From Bacteroidota bacterium (lineage in GTDB: Bacteria > Bacteroidota > Bacteroidia > Cytophagales > Cyclobacteriaceae): DNA of 64,000 nt. A model generated the notes under the pieces. The model saw only the letters and a program-made list of their open reading frames with translations, made no database searches and had not been told where the DNA came from. The DNA lies in NCBI GenBank assembly GCA_018266395.1, contig JAFEAM010000015.1, positions 1 through 64,000 of the forward strand. The letters are read 5' to 3'. The position numbers and the translations under genes are program-made. Shown here piece after piece: positions 48,445 through 57,307 of this stretch. Within the stretch, counting starts at the first letter, position 1, and each line of letters begins with the position of its first letter.

Positions 48445-49869
48445 ATGAAGAGCTACCGTGAACTCATCGAACAGACGTTCGAATTTCCACAGGAAGAATT
48501 CAAGGTCTGGGAGCACGAGTTACTTTTCAACGATGTCCCTCTCATGGACATCATCAAGGAATACGGCACGCCGTTGAAGCTGACCTACCTTCCCCGCATA
48601 AGTGAAAACATACGCTTCGTCCAGGCGACTTTCAACAACGCCATGGAGCGGTTCAAGTACAATGCAAAGTACACCTACTGCTATTGTACCAAATCATCGC
48701 ATTTCTCCTTTGTACTGGAGGAGGCGCTGAAGAATAATGTGCACATCGAGACATCCTCAGCCTTTGATATAAACATTGTCAGGTCTCTTTTTGAACGGGG
48801 TAAGATCACCAAGGAAACCTACGTTGTGTGCAATGGGTTCAAAATGCCGCAGTACACAGAGAATATCTCCAACCTGCTGAACGAGGGCTTCGTCAACTGT
48901 ATCCCTTTGCTGGATACGCTGAAAGAAATCGACGTCTATGAACAGAAGGTGAATGTCCCCTACCAGGTAGGAATACGGGTCGCCTCTGATGAGGAACCCA
49001 AGTTTGAATTCTATACTTCCCGCCTGGGAATACGCTACAGTGATATCGTCCCTTTATATAAGGAGAAGATTGCAGGCAGCCCCAAGGCAACGCTGAAGAT
49101 GCTGCATTTTTTCATCAACACCGGCATCAAGGACACAGCTTACTACTGGAGTGAACTCAGCCGTTTTATTTTCAAATATTGTGAACTGCGGAAGATGTGC
49201 GATACGCTGGATTCAATAGACATCGGAGGTGGCTTCCCCATCAAAACTTCACTGACTTTCCATTACGATTACAAATACATGATCGAGCAGATCGTGGAGA
49301 ACATCAAATGGATCTGCGACAAGAATAATGTACCTGTCCCCAATATCTTCACCGAGTTTGGCAGCTACACGGTAGGCGAGTCCGGTGCCATCCTCTATTC
49401 CATTGTAGACCAGAAACTGCAAAACGACAAGGAACTGTGGTACATGATTGACGGCTCTTTCATCACCCAGATGCCCGACGCGTGGGGTCTAAATCAGAAG
49501 TATATACTTCTGGCTGTAAACAAATGGGATGATCCTTACCACAAAGTGAATATTGGCGGCCTCACCTGCGATAGCATGGATTACTACAATTCAGAAGCAC
49601 ATATCGGTGAGGTATTCCTTCCCATGATCAATGATGCAGAGCCGCTGTATATCGGCTTCTTTCATACAGGTGCCTACCAGGAATCTTTGGGCGGCTATGG
49701 CGGCATCCAGCACTGCCTGGTTCCCGCACCCAAACATGTACTTGTTACCCGCAATGAAGACGGCGAAATCGTTACCAGCCTCTTTGCGCCTGAACAGACC
49801 AGCGAAAGTATGATGAAGGTGCTCGGGTATGCGAAGGCGCCCGTTCTGGCGGTTCCGGGCGGGCAGTAA
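48445..49869 (+). CDS. speA: Biosynthetic PLP-dependent arginine decarboxylase (Bacteroidota type)
   Basis: 474 residues, alanine-racemase-fold (fold III) decarboxylase. YCYCTKSSHFSFVLEEALKN contains the PLP-binding Lys, DIGGGFPIKTSLTFHYDYK is the phosphate-binding glycine loop, and the C-terminal GGLTCDSMDYY has the CxSxD motif contributed to the neighbouring active site. Makes agmatine from arginine, the entry to polyamine synthesis. The divergent ureohydrolase gene and the DHS-like enzyme nearby form the rest of a plausible pathway. Confidence 0.9.
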   Translation: MKSYRELIEQTFEFPQEEFKVWEHELLFNDVPLMDIIKEYGTPLKLTYLPRISENIRFVQATFNNAMERFKYNAKYTYCYCTKSSHFSFVLEEALKNNVHIETSSAFDINIVRSLFERGKITKETYVVCNGFKMPQYTENISNLLNEGFVNCIPLLDTLKEIDVYEQKVNVPYQVGIRVASDEEPKFEFYTSRLGIRYSDIVPLYKEKIAGSPKATLKMLHFFINTGIKDTAYYWSELSRFIFKYCELRKMCDTLDSIDIGGGFPIKTSLTFHYDYKYMIEQIVENIKWICDKNNVPVPNIFTEFGSYTVGESGAILYSIVDQKLQNDKELWYMIDGSFITQMPDAWGLNQKYILLAVNKWDDPYHKVNIGGLTCDSMDYYNSEAHIGEVFLPMINDAEPLYIGFFHTGAYQESLGGYGGIQHCLVPAPKHVLVTRNEDGEIVTSLFAPEQTSESMMKVLGYAKAPVLAVPGGQ

Positions 49870-49959
49870 GACCAAAGTCGAACATCGATCAAGTTTAGTG
49901 AAGGCAACCTGAAAACCTGTGATGTTTGGTTTGGTGTCAACGCGAACAGTTGGCCCAAC

Positions 49960-50265
49960 TCATACCTGGAGGTCGTCAGGGTTTTGGCGCGTGTCGAACA
50001 CTGCAGCAATCAGTACAGTCTTCTGTTCTGATATGATTCTGTAGACAATTTTGTAATTGCCAGATACGAGGTAGCGGTATCCAATGGCAGCTACCAGTGG
50101 ATTGTTTTCTCTTTGACCTATTTCCGGGTGGCGTGAAAGCTTACCCGTCCTTTCGTAAATCTTTGATCTGATAGAAGCAGCCACCTTTGCACTCACAACT
50201 TCCTTGTAATATTGGCAGGCTTCTTTTAGCTGAGATCTCGCTAATTCGGTCCAGATTACCTTCAT
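49960..50265 (-). CDS. RelE/ParE family toxin
   Basis: 101 residues with the ParE/RelE pattern: MKVIWTELARSQLKEACQYY, SKIYERTGKLSRHPEIGQRE, YRYLVSGNYKIVYRIISEQK, LIAAVFDTRQNPDDL. Acts on gyrase or on ribosome-bound mRNA depending on subfamily; DTRQNP near the end is typical of ParE-like members. Its ATG lies 2 bp after the antitoxin stop. Confidence 0.93.
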   Translation of the reverse strand: MKVIWTELARSQLKEACQYYKEVVSAKVAASIRSKIYERTGKLSRHPEIGQRENNPLVAAIGYRYLVSGNYKIVYRIISEQKTVLIAAVFDTRQNPDDLQV

Positions 50266-50267
50266 TA

Positions 50268-50507
50268 CTACCAGCTCTCAGATTCCTTTTCCAGGGCTTT
50301 CTGGCTTGTTACCCTTCCTTTCTTATAATCCTTTTCAGAAGACTCCAACATGGACTTGTATGCCCTTGAAGTCATCGGCTTCAATTTGGCTTCGTAGGAT
50401 TCTTTGATGCTTTGATTTTTCAAATTCTCAACCTTCCTGATAGTTGATTTGTCATTCACCTTGGTCAGCCATTCTATAAGCTCTACCTTCTTTACTGCTA
50501 AATCCAT
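50268..50507 (-). CDS. Antitoxin of the RelE/ParE pair
   Basis: About 79 residues from the ATG at 50507 (a start at 50531 is possible). N-terminal MDLAVKKVELIEWLTKVNDK is a ribbon/helix likely to dimerise; the C-terminal KRVTSQKALEKESESW-like tail should wrap the toxin. Located directly upstream of the toxin gene, the normal order. Family not further assigned. Confidence 0.82.
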   Translation of the reverse strand: MDLAVKKVELIEWLTKVNDKSTIRKVENLKNQSIKESYEAKLKPMTSRAYKSMLESSEKDYKKGRVTSQKALEKESESW

Positions 50508-50540
50508 ACTCACAAAGGGTTGATGCTGCAAAGATAAAAC

Positions 50541-50940
50541 TATTCATACTTAATTCGGGATACCCGGGAAAAGCGCTTCCAGGATCATCGGGGTCATCGA
50601 GGTTCGGGCTGCAGGATTGGCCACCATCAGGGCCACCACCACTCATCGCTGAAGGATTGAGCGTGGTCACAATTTACCGGATGGAAACGGCGCCACCGCA
50701 TTCATCGCCGTGAGTAAGGGCCTGAATCCACTCCACAGGTCCGGGACGATTTCCAGTGACGATAACAATCGGAAGTTTTAAAGGAGTGCCATCCACATCT
50801 TCGGAGGGCACCAGGAAGGTTCTGACCTTCTCACCCGGAATTCCCTTTAATTCTCCAATTTGAATCTGGCCATAAACAGAAAACGCTGCTACCCAGATCA
50901 TGAGCAGCAGCGCGTTCTTCTTTATTTGTTGCATTGTCAA
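50541..50940 (-). pseudogene. Decayed M14/succinylglutamate desuccinylase-like deacylase
   Basis: The N-terminal part (50674-50940) reads MTMQQIKKNALLLMIWVAAF (signal peptide), PLKLPIVIVTGNRPGPVEWI and QALTHGDECGGAVSIR, the zinc-site HGDE of the AstE/AspA-like family, then hits a stop. The next 130 bases in shifted frames still encode TTLNPSAMSGGG and AFPGYPEL, resembling the VxxLNPxAx...LNRxFPG stretch that follows in intact members. At least one frameshift and a deletion have destroyed the gene, and its 3' part is gone. It abuts the toxin-antitoxin pair. Confidence 0.7.
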
Positions 50941-50996
50941 GAAGCCTATGTGGAAATGGGAAGAGTTGACATCATGTTAAGGTCAGCTGCTTCAAA

Positions 50997-51833
50997 TCAA
51001 TTCATGCCCATCCCCATCTTGGTCTCTTTGTAGTCTGCGGGTACGGTCATATCCGCTGCATTAATACTCTCGCGTTTGATTTCTGTCACCTCCATCACCA
51101 TCTTCCCTTCCTCGGTGGTAGCTTCGATTTTCAAAGGCACACCGTCGATCTGGTCGCTGAAGAATGGGCGGCCTCCCGGGCCGCGCTGACGGGCCAGTGA
51201 CTTCATATCCATATCCTTGATATCGGTTGTGGTCCAGATATTCTGCGTGATTGTTCTTCCCCGATCCGAGGTTTCCATTATATACTTCGTGCAGTTGTAT
51301 CCGAGGATCGTGGCTGTTTCTCCGGTTTTGGTAACCTTGGAAGAAACATTCATGCCTTCTTTACCCGTCTGGCCATTGCCTCCCGGCATTGCAGACCATG
51401 TCTTATTGGCGCGGTCGATCCGGATGCTGGGCTTGTCTTTCTGATGTAGAATTTCCATGCCATCCATCATCCCTCCGTCCATTTTTGTAAGTGTGGAAGT
51501 TCCTTTCACTTTCACTGTCATGCCGGTCGGCATCATGCTGTTCATTCCGCCTCCGTTCATCTTCTTCATGTTTTCCATCTGCGCCTTCATCTGCGGGTTG
51601 GCCTCCATCATGGCTTTGAACTGAGGGTCGTTCATCTTGGCTTCCATCTCCTTCATTTTGGCCTGATTGGCTGGATCGTTCATCTTCTGCTGGGCGCTTT
51701 CCATTTTGGCTTTCTTTTCAGGATCTGTGATTTCCATTTTCATGGACCATTTCACGGTTCCTTCAAATGACTGGGCGCTCACGCGTAGACATATCGTCAC
51801 CATAATGAGCAACATGATTCCTTTCTGTTTCAT
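50997..51833 (-). CDS. DUF4412 domain secreted protein
   Basis: About 278 residues from the ATG at 51833, with signal peptide MKQKGIMLLIMVTICLRVSA. FEGTVKWSMKMEITDPEKKA leads into a Met/Lys-rich helical repeat (KMNDPANQAK, KMNDPQFKAM, MEANPQMKAQMENMKKMNGG) inserted before the conserved DUF4412 part (ILGYNCTKYIMETSDRGRTI, FSDQIDGVPLKIEA, VTEIKRESINAADMTVPADY). Met-rich stretches of this sort can bind Cu(I), an inference only. Divergent to the haem-protein cluster. Confidence 0.88.
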   Translation of the reverse strand: MKQKGIMLLIMVTICLRVSAQSFEGTVKWSMKMEITDPEKKAKMESAQQKMNDPANQAKMKEMEAKMNDPQFKAMMEANPQMKAQMENMKKMNGGGMNSMMPTGMTVKVKGTSTLTKMDGGMMDGMEILHQKDKPSIRIDRANKTWSAMPGGNGQTGKEGMNVSSKVTKTGETATILGYNCTKYIMETSDRGRTITQNIWTTTDIKDMDMKSLARQRGPGGRPFFSDQIDGVPLKIEATTEEGKMVMEVTEIKRESINAADMTVPADYKETKMGMGMN

Positions 51834-51958
51834 AAGGTTTAGGGTAATAGGCAAATGTAATCAAATAATGAACCGCTGAGATTGACTTCTCAACATCCAG
51901 CCACACAAGTGCCCAAGCTTGGGATTGAGCCTGCCCAAAGAAGTCACCACTGCGTTTT

Positions 51959-51972
51959 GTGACTTAAATCAC
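51959..51972. promoter_or_regulatory. FNR/DNR-like box upstream of the haem-protein cluster
   Basis: GTGACTTAAATCAC, near-palindromic; its core TGAC-TTAA-ATCA is the reverse complement of the box at 37111 (TGAT-TTAA-GTCA). 135 bp upstream of the TTG start at 52107 and 126 bp from the DUF4412 gene. Confidence 0.6.
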
Positions 51973-52106
51973 TGAACACCGCGATGCACGTCATTACTAA
52001 ACTTGATAATAGTGCGAAGATTCGATGATTAAATGCATTGCAAAACAACAACGCTCGGCTACGAGAATCACTTACTAAACTAATGGAATAACCTATTAAG
52101 ACTATT

Positions 52107-53484
52107 TTGTCCAGAACATTCCTGAAGCTCCCCATCCTCATCTCCATTTTCGGTTATGTGGGATATATCGTGAGCTGCACACAGAAGGATCAGATTATTC
52201 TTACCAATCCATCTGAAAACACCACTGAACTGCTGTCGGTGAAAGCAGGCTCAGCTCCCACCATTGACGGCACCATAGAGTCCATGTGGGAGAACGCACC
52301 GAAACTGAAGATTACGCCCACAGTACCGGATCCTGGAAACGGTTTATTCACCGGATACATCGGTGAACAATACCCAGTTACACTGAGGTCCATGTATGAC
52401 GGTACGAACATCTACTTCCTCGCTGAGATTACGGATGACTCCCAGACCATTCTGCCCTCACCTTGGTACTTCAATCCGGCCGCCAACACGACAGGCAAAA
52501 CCGGTTGGGCCAAGGAGCCTGGCAGCAGGAGTTATGATGCCAATGGGAATTTATCCCGGATAGCTTTTGGCGAAGACCGGCTTGCAATGCTCTGGAATGT
52601 GAATGCTTCTACCCCTAAGTTCATCACACAGACCTGTTACGCCAGCTGCCATGTCTTTGGACCATATATGGATTACTCCAAAAAATCCGGCAGTCTATAC
52701 CTCCAACGCCGGAAACGGAAATCACTACACCAATGGTCAAGCTGAGAAAATAGATATGTGGTGGGGTCGACTTGGGTATATCAGCAGAGATGCTACTCTT
52801 AACTTCATAGACGATAATTACCAGGACTGGGCCGGTGGTCCTGCCATCACCAACCTGACCGGTGGCAATGCGAATGGTCGTCATGTCGATGGCATTGCAC
52901 CTGATGGAACATTTTCAAGCACCTGGCCAGGCAGGCCCAACTATACGGTAACGCCACCCAAACAGGGAGAATTCAGCAATTCACAGAGTCTCAAACTGGA
53001 TGGAACCGGAGCCTCTGTTTCAGTTCCCCTTTGGGTTCTGGTCACCGGCACGAGCACAGGTTTCATTCTCCCGGCAGACACCCTGAGTGGAAATGCCAAA
53101 AAGGTGATCGGTATCAGTTCTGCAGGAGTCTTGACACTAAGCGATAATTCGAAAATTGATCCGACCGTCGGCACCGACTATCAAAGAACGGGTGATCCCA
53201 TCACAGGCCCTACCGCCGTCAAGGCCATCGCAAACTACATAGGAATGCCATTGCTCAACGGAAGATCAGATATCAAAGCAGCAGCCGTTTACACGGGCAC
53301 AGGCTGGGTTGTTGAGTATACGAGAGCCATGAAGACCGCCGATGCACAGAAGCAGGATATTGACTTCACGGTTCAGAATTCAGATGGCACGCTCCAGGAC
53401 CAGCCGTTTGGACTGGCTTTCTTCAACAACTCCAATAATCAGCACGGTATTTACCCTGGCATGGTGCTGAAATTCCAGAAGTAG
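52107..53484 (+). CDS. Ethylbenzene-dehydrogenase-like haem protein, interrupted by a frameshift
   Basis: Starts at TTG 52107 (no in-frame ATG or GTG upstream) with a lipoprotein signal (GYVGYIVSCTQKD). Frame 1 gives APTIDGTIESMWENAPKLKI, the usual EB_dh/DOMON-like N-terminal strand, and CYASCHVFGPYMDYSKK with a CxxxCH site. Frame 2 continues NPAVYTSNAGNGNHYTNGQA, EKIDMWWGRLGYI and, near the end, QPFGLAFFNNSNNQHGIYPG, again family-typical. The switch lies in TCCAAAAAATCC (52676-52687): one A fewer restores a single ~458-residue protein. Probably binds haem and passes electrons in the periplasm. First gene of the eight-gene cluster. Confidence 0.78.
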
Positions 53485-53511
53485 TCTTACATGCCAACTC
53501 ATTCAAAGATC

Positions 53512-53910
53512 ATGATCAGAAAACTAAACTGGAAAATACTCGCCTTCCTGGCACTGCTGTTGGTGATGCAGGGTTGCTATGATGCAACCACGGTAAAGAT
53601 CGACAACAGCCAGACCATAACCAGAACCGTGAGTTTCAAAGCCGATGTAATTCCACTCTTCAACAAGAGTTGCAATACAGCCGGCTGTCATGCCACCGGA
53701 GGCAGGAAGCCCAACTTATCAGAAGCCAATGCCTATAATGCTCTTATCACAGGCAATTATGTAAATGTGGGCGCTCCTGAGCAAAGTGTCATTTACCTGT
53801 ACCTCACCGGCAAGAAGACTCCCCAGATGCCGTTGGGATCCGCAGCCAATCCGAATAACATCAACCAGTTCGTACTTGCCTGGATTATCCAAGGGGCAAA
53901 GAACAACTAA
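53512..53910 (+). CDS. Cytochrome c-like lipoprotein with CX4CH site
   Basis: About 132 residues from the ATG at 53512. Lipobox in LALLLVMQGCYDA. VSFKADVIPLFNKSCNTAGC followed by HATGG gives C-NTAG-CH, a CX4CH haem site of the type seen in Bacteroidota and Planctomycetes outer-membrane cytochromes; TPQMPLGS probably holds the Met ligand. 27 bp after the haem-protein gene. Confidence 0.88.
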   Translation: MIRKLNWKILAFLALLLVMQGCYDATTVKIDNSQTITRTVSFKADVIPLFNKSCNTAGCHATGGRKPNLSEANAYNALITGNYVNVGAPEQSVIYLYLTGKKTPQMPLGSAANPNNINQFVLAWIIQGAKNN

Positions 53911-53920
53911 CCGACACACC

Positions 53921-54829
53921 ATGAACAAGATCAAAGAATTATATAAGGCCCTTTCAGGAATCATCATCCTGTCGCTCCTGATAGCCTTGCCTGCCCTGGC
54001 ACAGGAACCTTCAGATTCAGTGCAGCAGGCGTTGACCGCTGGCAGAAAGCCGGTCAAAAATACTTTTGACGGCAACTTCATTATTGACAATCAAACAGTG
54101 ATGGTAAATCCCAAGGGGACTTTTGAGTTCGATTTCCAGCACCGCTTTGGCCTGGTCACCCATGGCATTCAGGACATGTTTGGCCTTTATGAAGGTGCCA
54201 CTATCCGCCTGGGAGTATCTTATGTCCCCATCAAGAATCTTCAGGTAGGCATTGGATCCTACAGTGACCCCATGCAGGTCGATGGCAATGTCAAATACTC
54301 CATCTGGCAGCAGACAAGGGATAACAAGATGCCGGTGAGTGTAACAGCATTCGGCAACATGATTGTAGATACCCGGTCTGCGGACAATTTCGTCAACAAC
54401 ACGGATCGCCTTTCTTATTTCGGCCAATTGATTATCGCCAGGAAATTCACTGACAAGTTCTCCGCACAGGTGGCGCCGAGCGTTTCCCACTTTAACAACA
54501 TTCAGGGTTATCTTGATGAACAGGGCAACGTTCAACCGTCGATGCACAACACGCATATCGCAGTTGCATTCTCAGGCCGATACAAGATTACCGAGGGAAC
54601 CACTATACTGGTGAATTACGACCAGCCCATCACGCAGCACCAGACAAACAACCCACACCCCAATGTCAGTTTTGGCTGCGAGTGGGTTACCAGCGGTCAC
54701 CAGTTCCAGGTGTTCTTCAGTAACTACAGTTATATCGCTCAGCAGCGCAATAACTTTTTCAACACCAATGACTATACGAAAGGGCAATACCTGATTGGTT
54801 TCAACATCTCAAGATTGTGGAACTTCTAA
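53921..54829 (+). CDS. DUF5777 family outer-membrane beta-barrel protein
   Basis: 302 residues from the ATG at 53921 with a signal peptide (SGIIILSLLIALPALAQ). Alternating strands (FEFDFQHRFGLVTHGIQDMF, IRLGVSYVPIKNLQVGIGSY, FSAQVAPSVSHFNNIQGYLD) and a terminal aromatic (SRLWNF) suit a beta-barrel. DUF5777 proteins are commonly encoded with c-type cytochromes and Fe-S/NrfD modules; a porin or cytochrome-holding barrel is a reasonable guess. Confidence 0.85.
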   Translation: MNKIKELYKALSGIIILSLLIALPALAQEPSDSVQQALTAGRKPVKNTFDGNFIIDNQTVMVNPKGTFEFDFQHRFGLVTHGIQDMFGLYEGATIRLGVSYVPIKNLQVGIGSYSDPMQVDGNVKYSIWQQTRDNKMPVSVTAFGNMIVDTRSADNFVNNTDRLSYFGQLIIARKFTDKFSAQVAPSVSHFNNIQGYLDEQGNVQPSMHNTHIAVAFSGRYKITEGTTILVNYDQPITQHQTNNPHPNVSFGCEWVTSGHQFQVFFSNYSYIAQQRNNFFNTNDYTKGQYLIGFNISRLWNF

Positions 54830-54839
54830 TAATGGCGTG

Positions 54840-55055
54840 ATGGCAAACAGAAGGAAATTTCTACTGGCAGGCTTGGGAGCGGCTTCCCTGTGGGCTCTCA
54901 CCAAATCAATTTTTGTCCGCAAGCAACCGGGTGCAAAGGCGCGGTTCCTGACCCATGATGGAAAGCTGGTGGAGGTGGACATCCAAAAGTTGCCCCTAAC
55001 AGGAAGGGTAGCAGGTAAGGAGGAAATGCAAAAGTGGGTGCAACGTAGAAAGTGA
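54840..55055 (+). CDS. Small Tat-signal protein, stand-alone N-domain paralogue of the ferredoxin
   Basis: 71 residues from the ATG at 54840. ANRRKFLLAGLGAASLWALT is a twin-arginine signal. The mature part (KARFLTHDGKLVEVDIQKLP) aligns with the segment KVQLLSVTGEVIEVDKAFLK of the adjacent ferredoxin, as does VAGKEEMQKWV with VVTNEEARRGM, and then the protein ends where the Fe-S domain would begin. No cysteine is present. Stop overlaps the ferredoxin start (TGATG). Confidence 0.75.
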   Translation: MANRRKFLLAGLGAASLWALTKSIFVRKQPGAKARFLTHDGKLVEVDIQKLPLTGRVAGKEEMQKWVQRRK

Positions 55056-55987
55056 TGAGCGCAATGACTGACTCAGACAAAACAGAGAAGCGGGTTCCCA
55101 GAAGAAATTTTCTGGAGGCTGCGCTTCTGACCGGAATAACCGCCGCAGCCGATCCTTTTACTGCCTTCGGTTCAAGTGGTGTTGCTCCCAGTGGAGAAAA
55201 GGTCCAGCTGCTCTCCGTAACAGGTGAAGTCATCGAAGTAGACAAAGCTTTCCTGAAAGAGGTGCCGGAATCTGTTGTAACCAACGAGGAGGCAAGGCGC
55301 GGCATGCCGGGGAAAAAGTTTGTGATGGTGATTGATCTCTCACACTGTCACAATCTCAAAAAGTGCCAGGCCGCCTGTAACAAGGCACACTTTGTACATG
55401 AGCACCAGAACTGGATCAAAGTATATCCAATGCAGGAAGGTGAACACGAGGCTCCTTACTGGCAGCCCACCACCTGCATGCATTGCGATGAACCTCCATG
55501 CGTGAAGGTCTGTCCTGTAGACGCGACATTCAAGCGGCAGGATGGAATTGTGCTGATTGACAATGAACGATGCATCGGCTGCAGATTCTGCATGGCGGCT
55601 TGCCCCTATTCGACCCGCGTCTTTAACTGGGAGAAACCCGAGGCGCGTCCGGAGTTGGAAAATGTTCCATACTCACCTGAAACAAGTTGCCCGCCCAAGA
55701 TGGGAACCGTTTCCAAGTGCGACTTCTGCCCTGACATGACCCGGAAAGGAGAACTGCCCCATTGCGTTTCCGCCTGCCCTAATGGTGTCTTCTATTTTGG
55801 AGATATGAACGAAGATGTGGTAACCAATGGATCGGAGACCGTCAGGTTCAGTGATTTAATCAAAGATCGTTCAGGCTACAGGCTGATGGAGGATCTGGGC
55901 ACCAAACCCAGCGTCTATTACCTGCCACCCGTCGAACGGCTGTTCCCCTTCGAAGACGGACTGAAAGACAAAGCTTCCAAACCCTGA
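55055..55987 (+). CDS. Tat-exported 4Fe-4S ferredoxin subunit (PsrB/NrfC/DsrO type)
   Basis: 310 residues from the ATG at 55055. RRNFLEAALLTGITAAADPF is a Tat signal. Four clusters are indicated by CHNLKKCQAACNKAH, CMHCDEPPCVKVCPVDATFK, CIGCRFCMAACPYSTRVFNW and CDFCPDMTRKGELPHCVSAC with PNG. The family carries electrons between the NrfD-type quinone site and a periplasmic partner. NrfD follows 3 bp downstream. No molybdopterin catalytic subunit is encoded in the cluster. Confidence 0.95.
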   Translation: MSAMTDSDKTEKRVPRRNFLEAALLTGITAAADPFTAFGSSGVAPSGEKVQLLSVTGEVIEVDKAFLKEVPESVVTNEEARRGMPGKKFVMVIDLSHCHNLKKCQAACNKAHFVHEHQNWIKVYPMQEGEHEAPYWQPTTCMHCDEPPCVKVCPVDATFKRQDGIVLIDNERCIGCRFCMAACPYSTRVFNWEKPEARPELENVPYSPETSCPPKMGTVSKCDFCPDMTRKGELPHCVSACPNGVFYFGDMNEDVVTNGSETVRFSDLIKDRSGYRLMEDLGTKPSVYYLPPVERLFPFEDGLKDKASKP

Positions 55988-55990
55988 GCC

Positions 55991-57307
55991 ATGGAGACCA
56001 CTGTGCACGATAAAGTTGTGAAAGATCTCATGCCTGCCAGGTTTGGAAAGGCTGGCATCATATGGACTTCTACTTTGGTAATCATTTGTATTGTCGGTCT
56101 GGTTGCCTATATCAAGCAGTTGAGGGAAGGATTGAGTATTACGGCGATGCGGGATTACGCCTCATAGGGCATCTACATTTCCAACTTTGTTTTCTTCGTT
56201 GCCATCAGCCTTGTAGGTTCCTTGATCACGGCCATATTCAGGCTTACCAATGTGCAGTGGCGAACACCCCTCACCAGAATTTCCGAGATCATTGCTGTAG
56301 CAGCCATCATTTTTGCAGCGATAGGCATTATCATCGACATGGGACGGCCAGACAGGCTGTGGCACTTGTTTGTCTACTCCAGACTGCAGTCGCCCATTAT
56401 CTGGGACGTTATTGTAATCACGACCTACCTGGTGCTGAGTGTGCTCTTCCTGTATTTCCCGTTGCTGCCCGATCTGCCAATGCTGATCAAAAGCAAGGAG
56501 GCCAACCCAAAAGACTTTACAGGGAAATTGTACAGATTTCTTGGGTCCTTCTGGAGGGGAAAAGATGATCAAAGGAAATACAGTGAGACCGCCATCCGCA
56601 TCATATCTGTCATGATCATTCCGGTGGCGCTTTCCATTCACACTGTGACTTCCTGGTTATTTGCCACCACCTATCGCCCGGGCTGGGACAGCACCAACTT
56701 CGGCGCCTATTTTGTTTCAGGAGCTTTCCTGGTGGGTGCTGGCGGGGTGGTCATTGCCATGTATGTCTTCCGCCGCGCCTATCATCTCGAGGAGTATATC
56801 ACCGACAAGCATTTCGATAATATGGGGAAAGTTCTTGTCATGCTAGCCCTGCTTTACCTGTACTTCAATCTCAACGAATACCTTGTGCCAGCCTTTAAAA
56901 TGAAAAAAGCGGAAGAGCATCACCTCAAGAGTCTCTTTACAGGTGAATATGCCATGCTCTTCTGGTCTGTAATTGTATTGGGGATGATCGTGCCGGTTAT
57001 TGTCCTGATGTTCAAGAAAGGAAGGCGACCGCTGCCCATGTTTATCATGGGAATCCTGGTGGTGGTCGGCGCCTGGTACAAAAGGTTTCTCATCGTAACC
57101 CCAACTTTGCTGAGCCCCTTCCTCCCCATGTATGATGTACCTGAGTCCTACACAAACTATCATCCTACACTGGCAGAATGGGCCATCACCTTCAGCACAC
57201 TTTCAGGTGCGTTGCTGGTGATTACTTTCTTCGTGCGGTATTTCCCCATCATCCCCATCCATGAGACCATCGAAGAAAAGGAGGCCATCTTAAATCCAAA
57301 GTCATGA
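55991..57307 (+). CDS. NrfD/PsrC-type quinone-interacting membrane subunit with internal TAG
   Basis: 438 residues if codon 59 is read through. The start ATG at 55991 (METTVHDKVVKDLMPARFGK) lies 3 bp after the ferredoxin gene; the frame is open except for TAG at 56165-56167 in RDYAS-stop-GIYISNFVFFVAIS, where NrfD proteins normally have Trp (TGG). About ten TM helices follow, with the NrfD signature IIDMGRPDRLWHLF and YVFRRAYHLEEYITDKHFDN. Oxidises menaquinol or reduces menaquinone, coupled to the ferredoxin subunit. Without readthrough, translation might restart at 56222 and lose the first helices. Confidence 0.85.

Noticed and set aside
56165-56167. Pyrrolysine or recoding at the NrfD TAG
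   Set aside because: The family residue is Trp, no pyl genes are seen, and a point mutation or base error explains it more simply.
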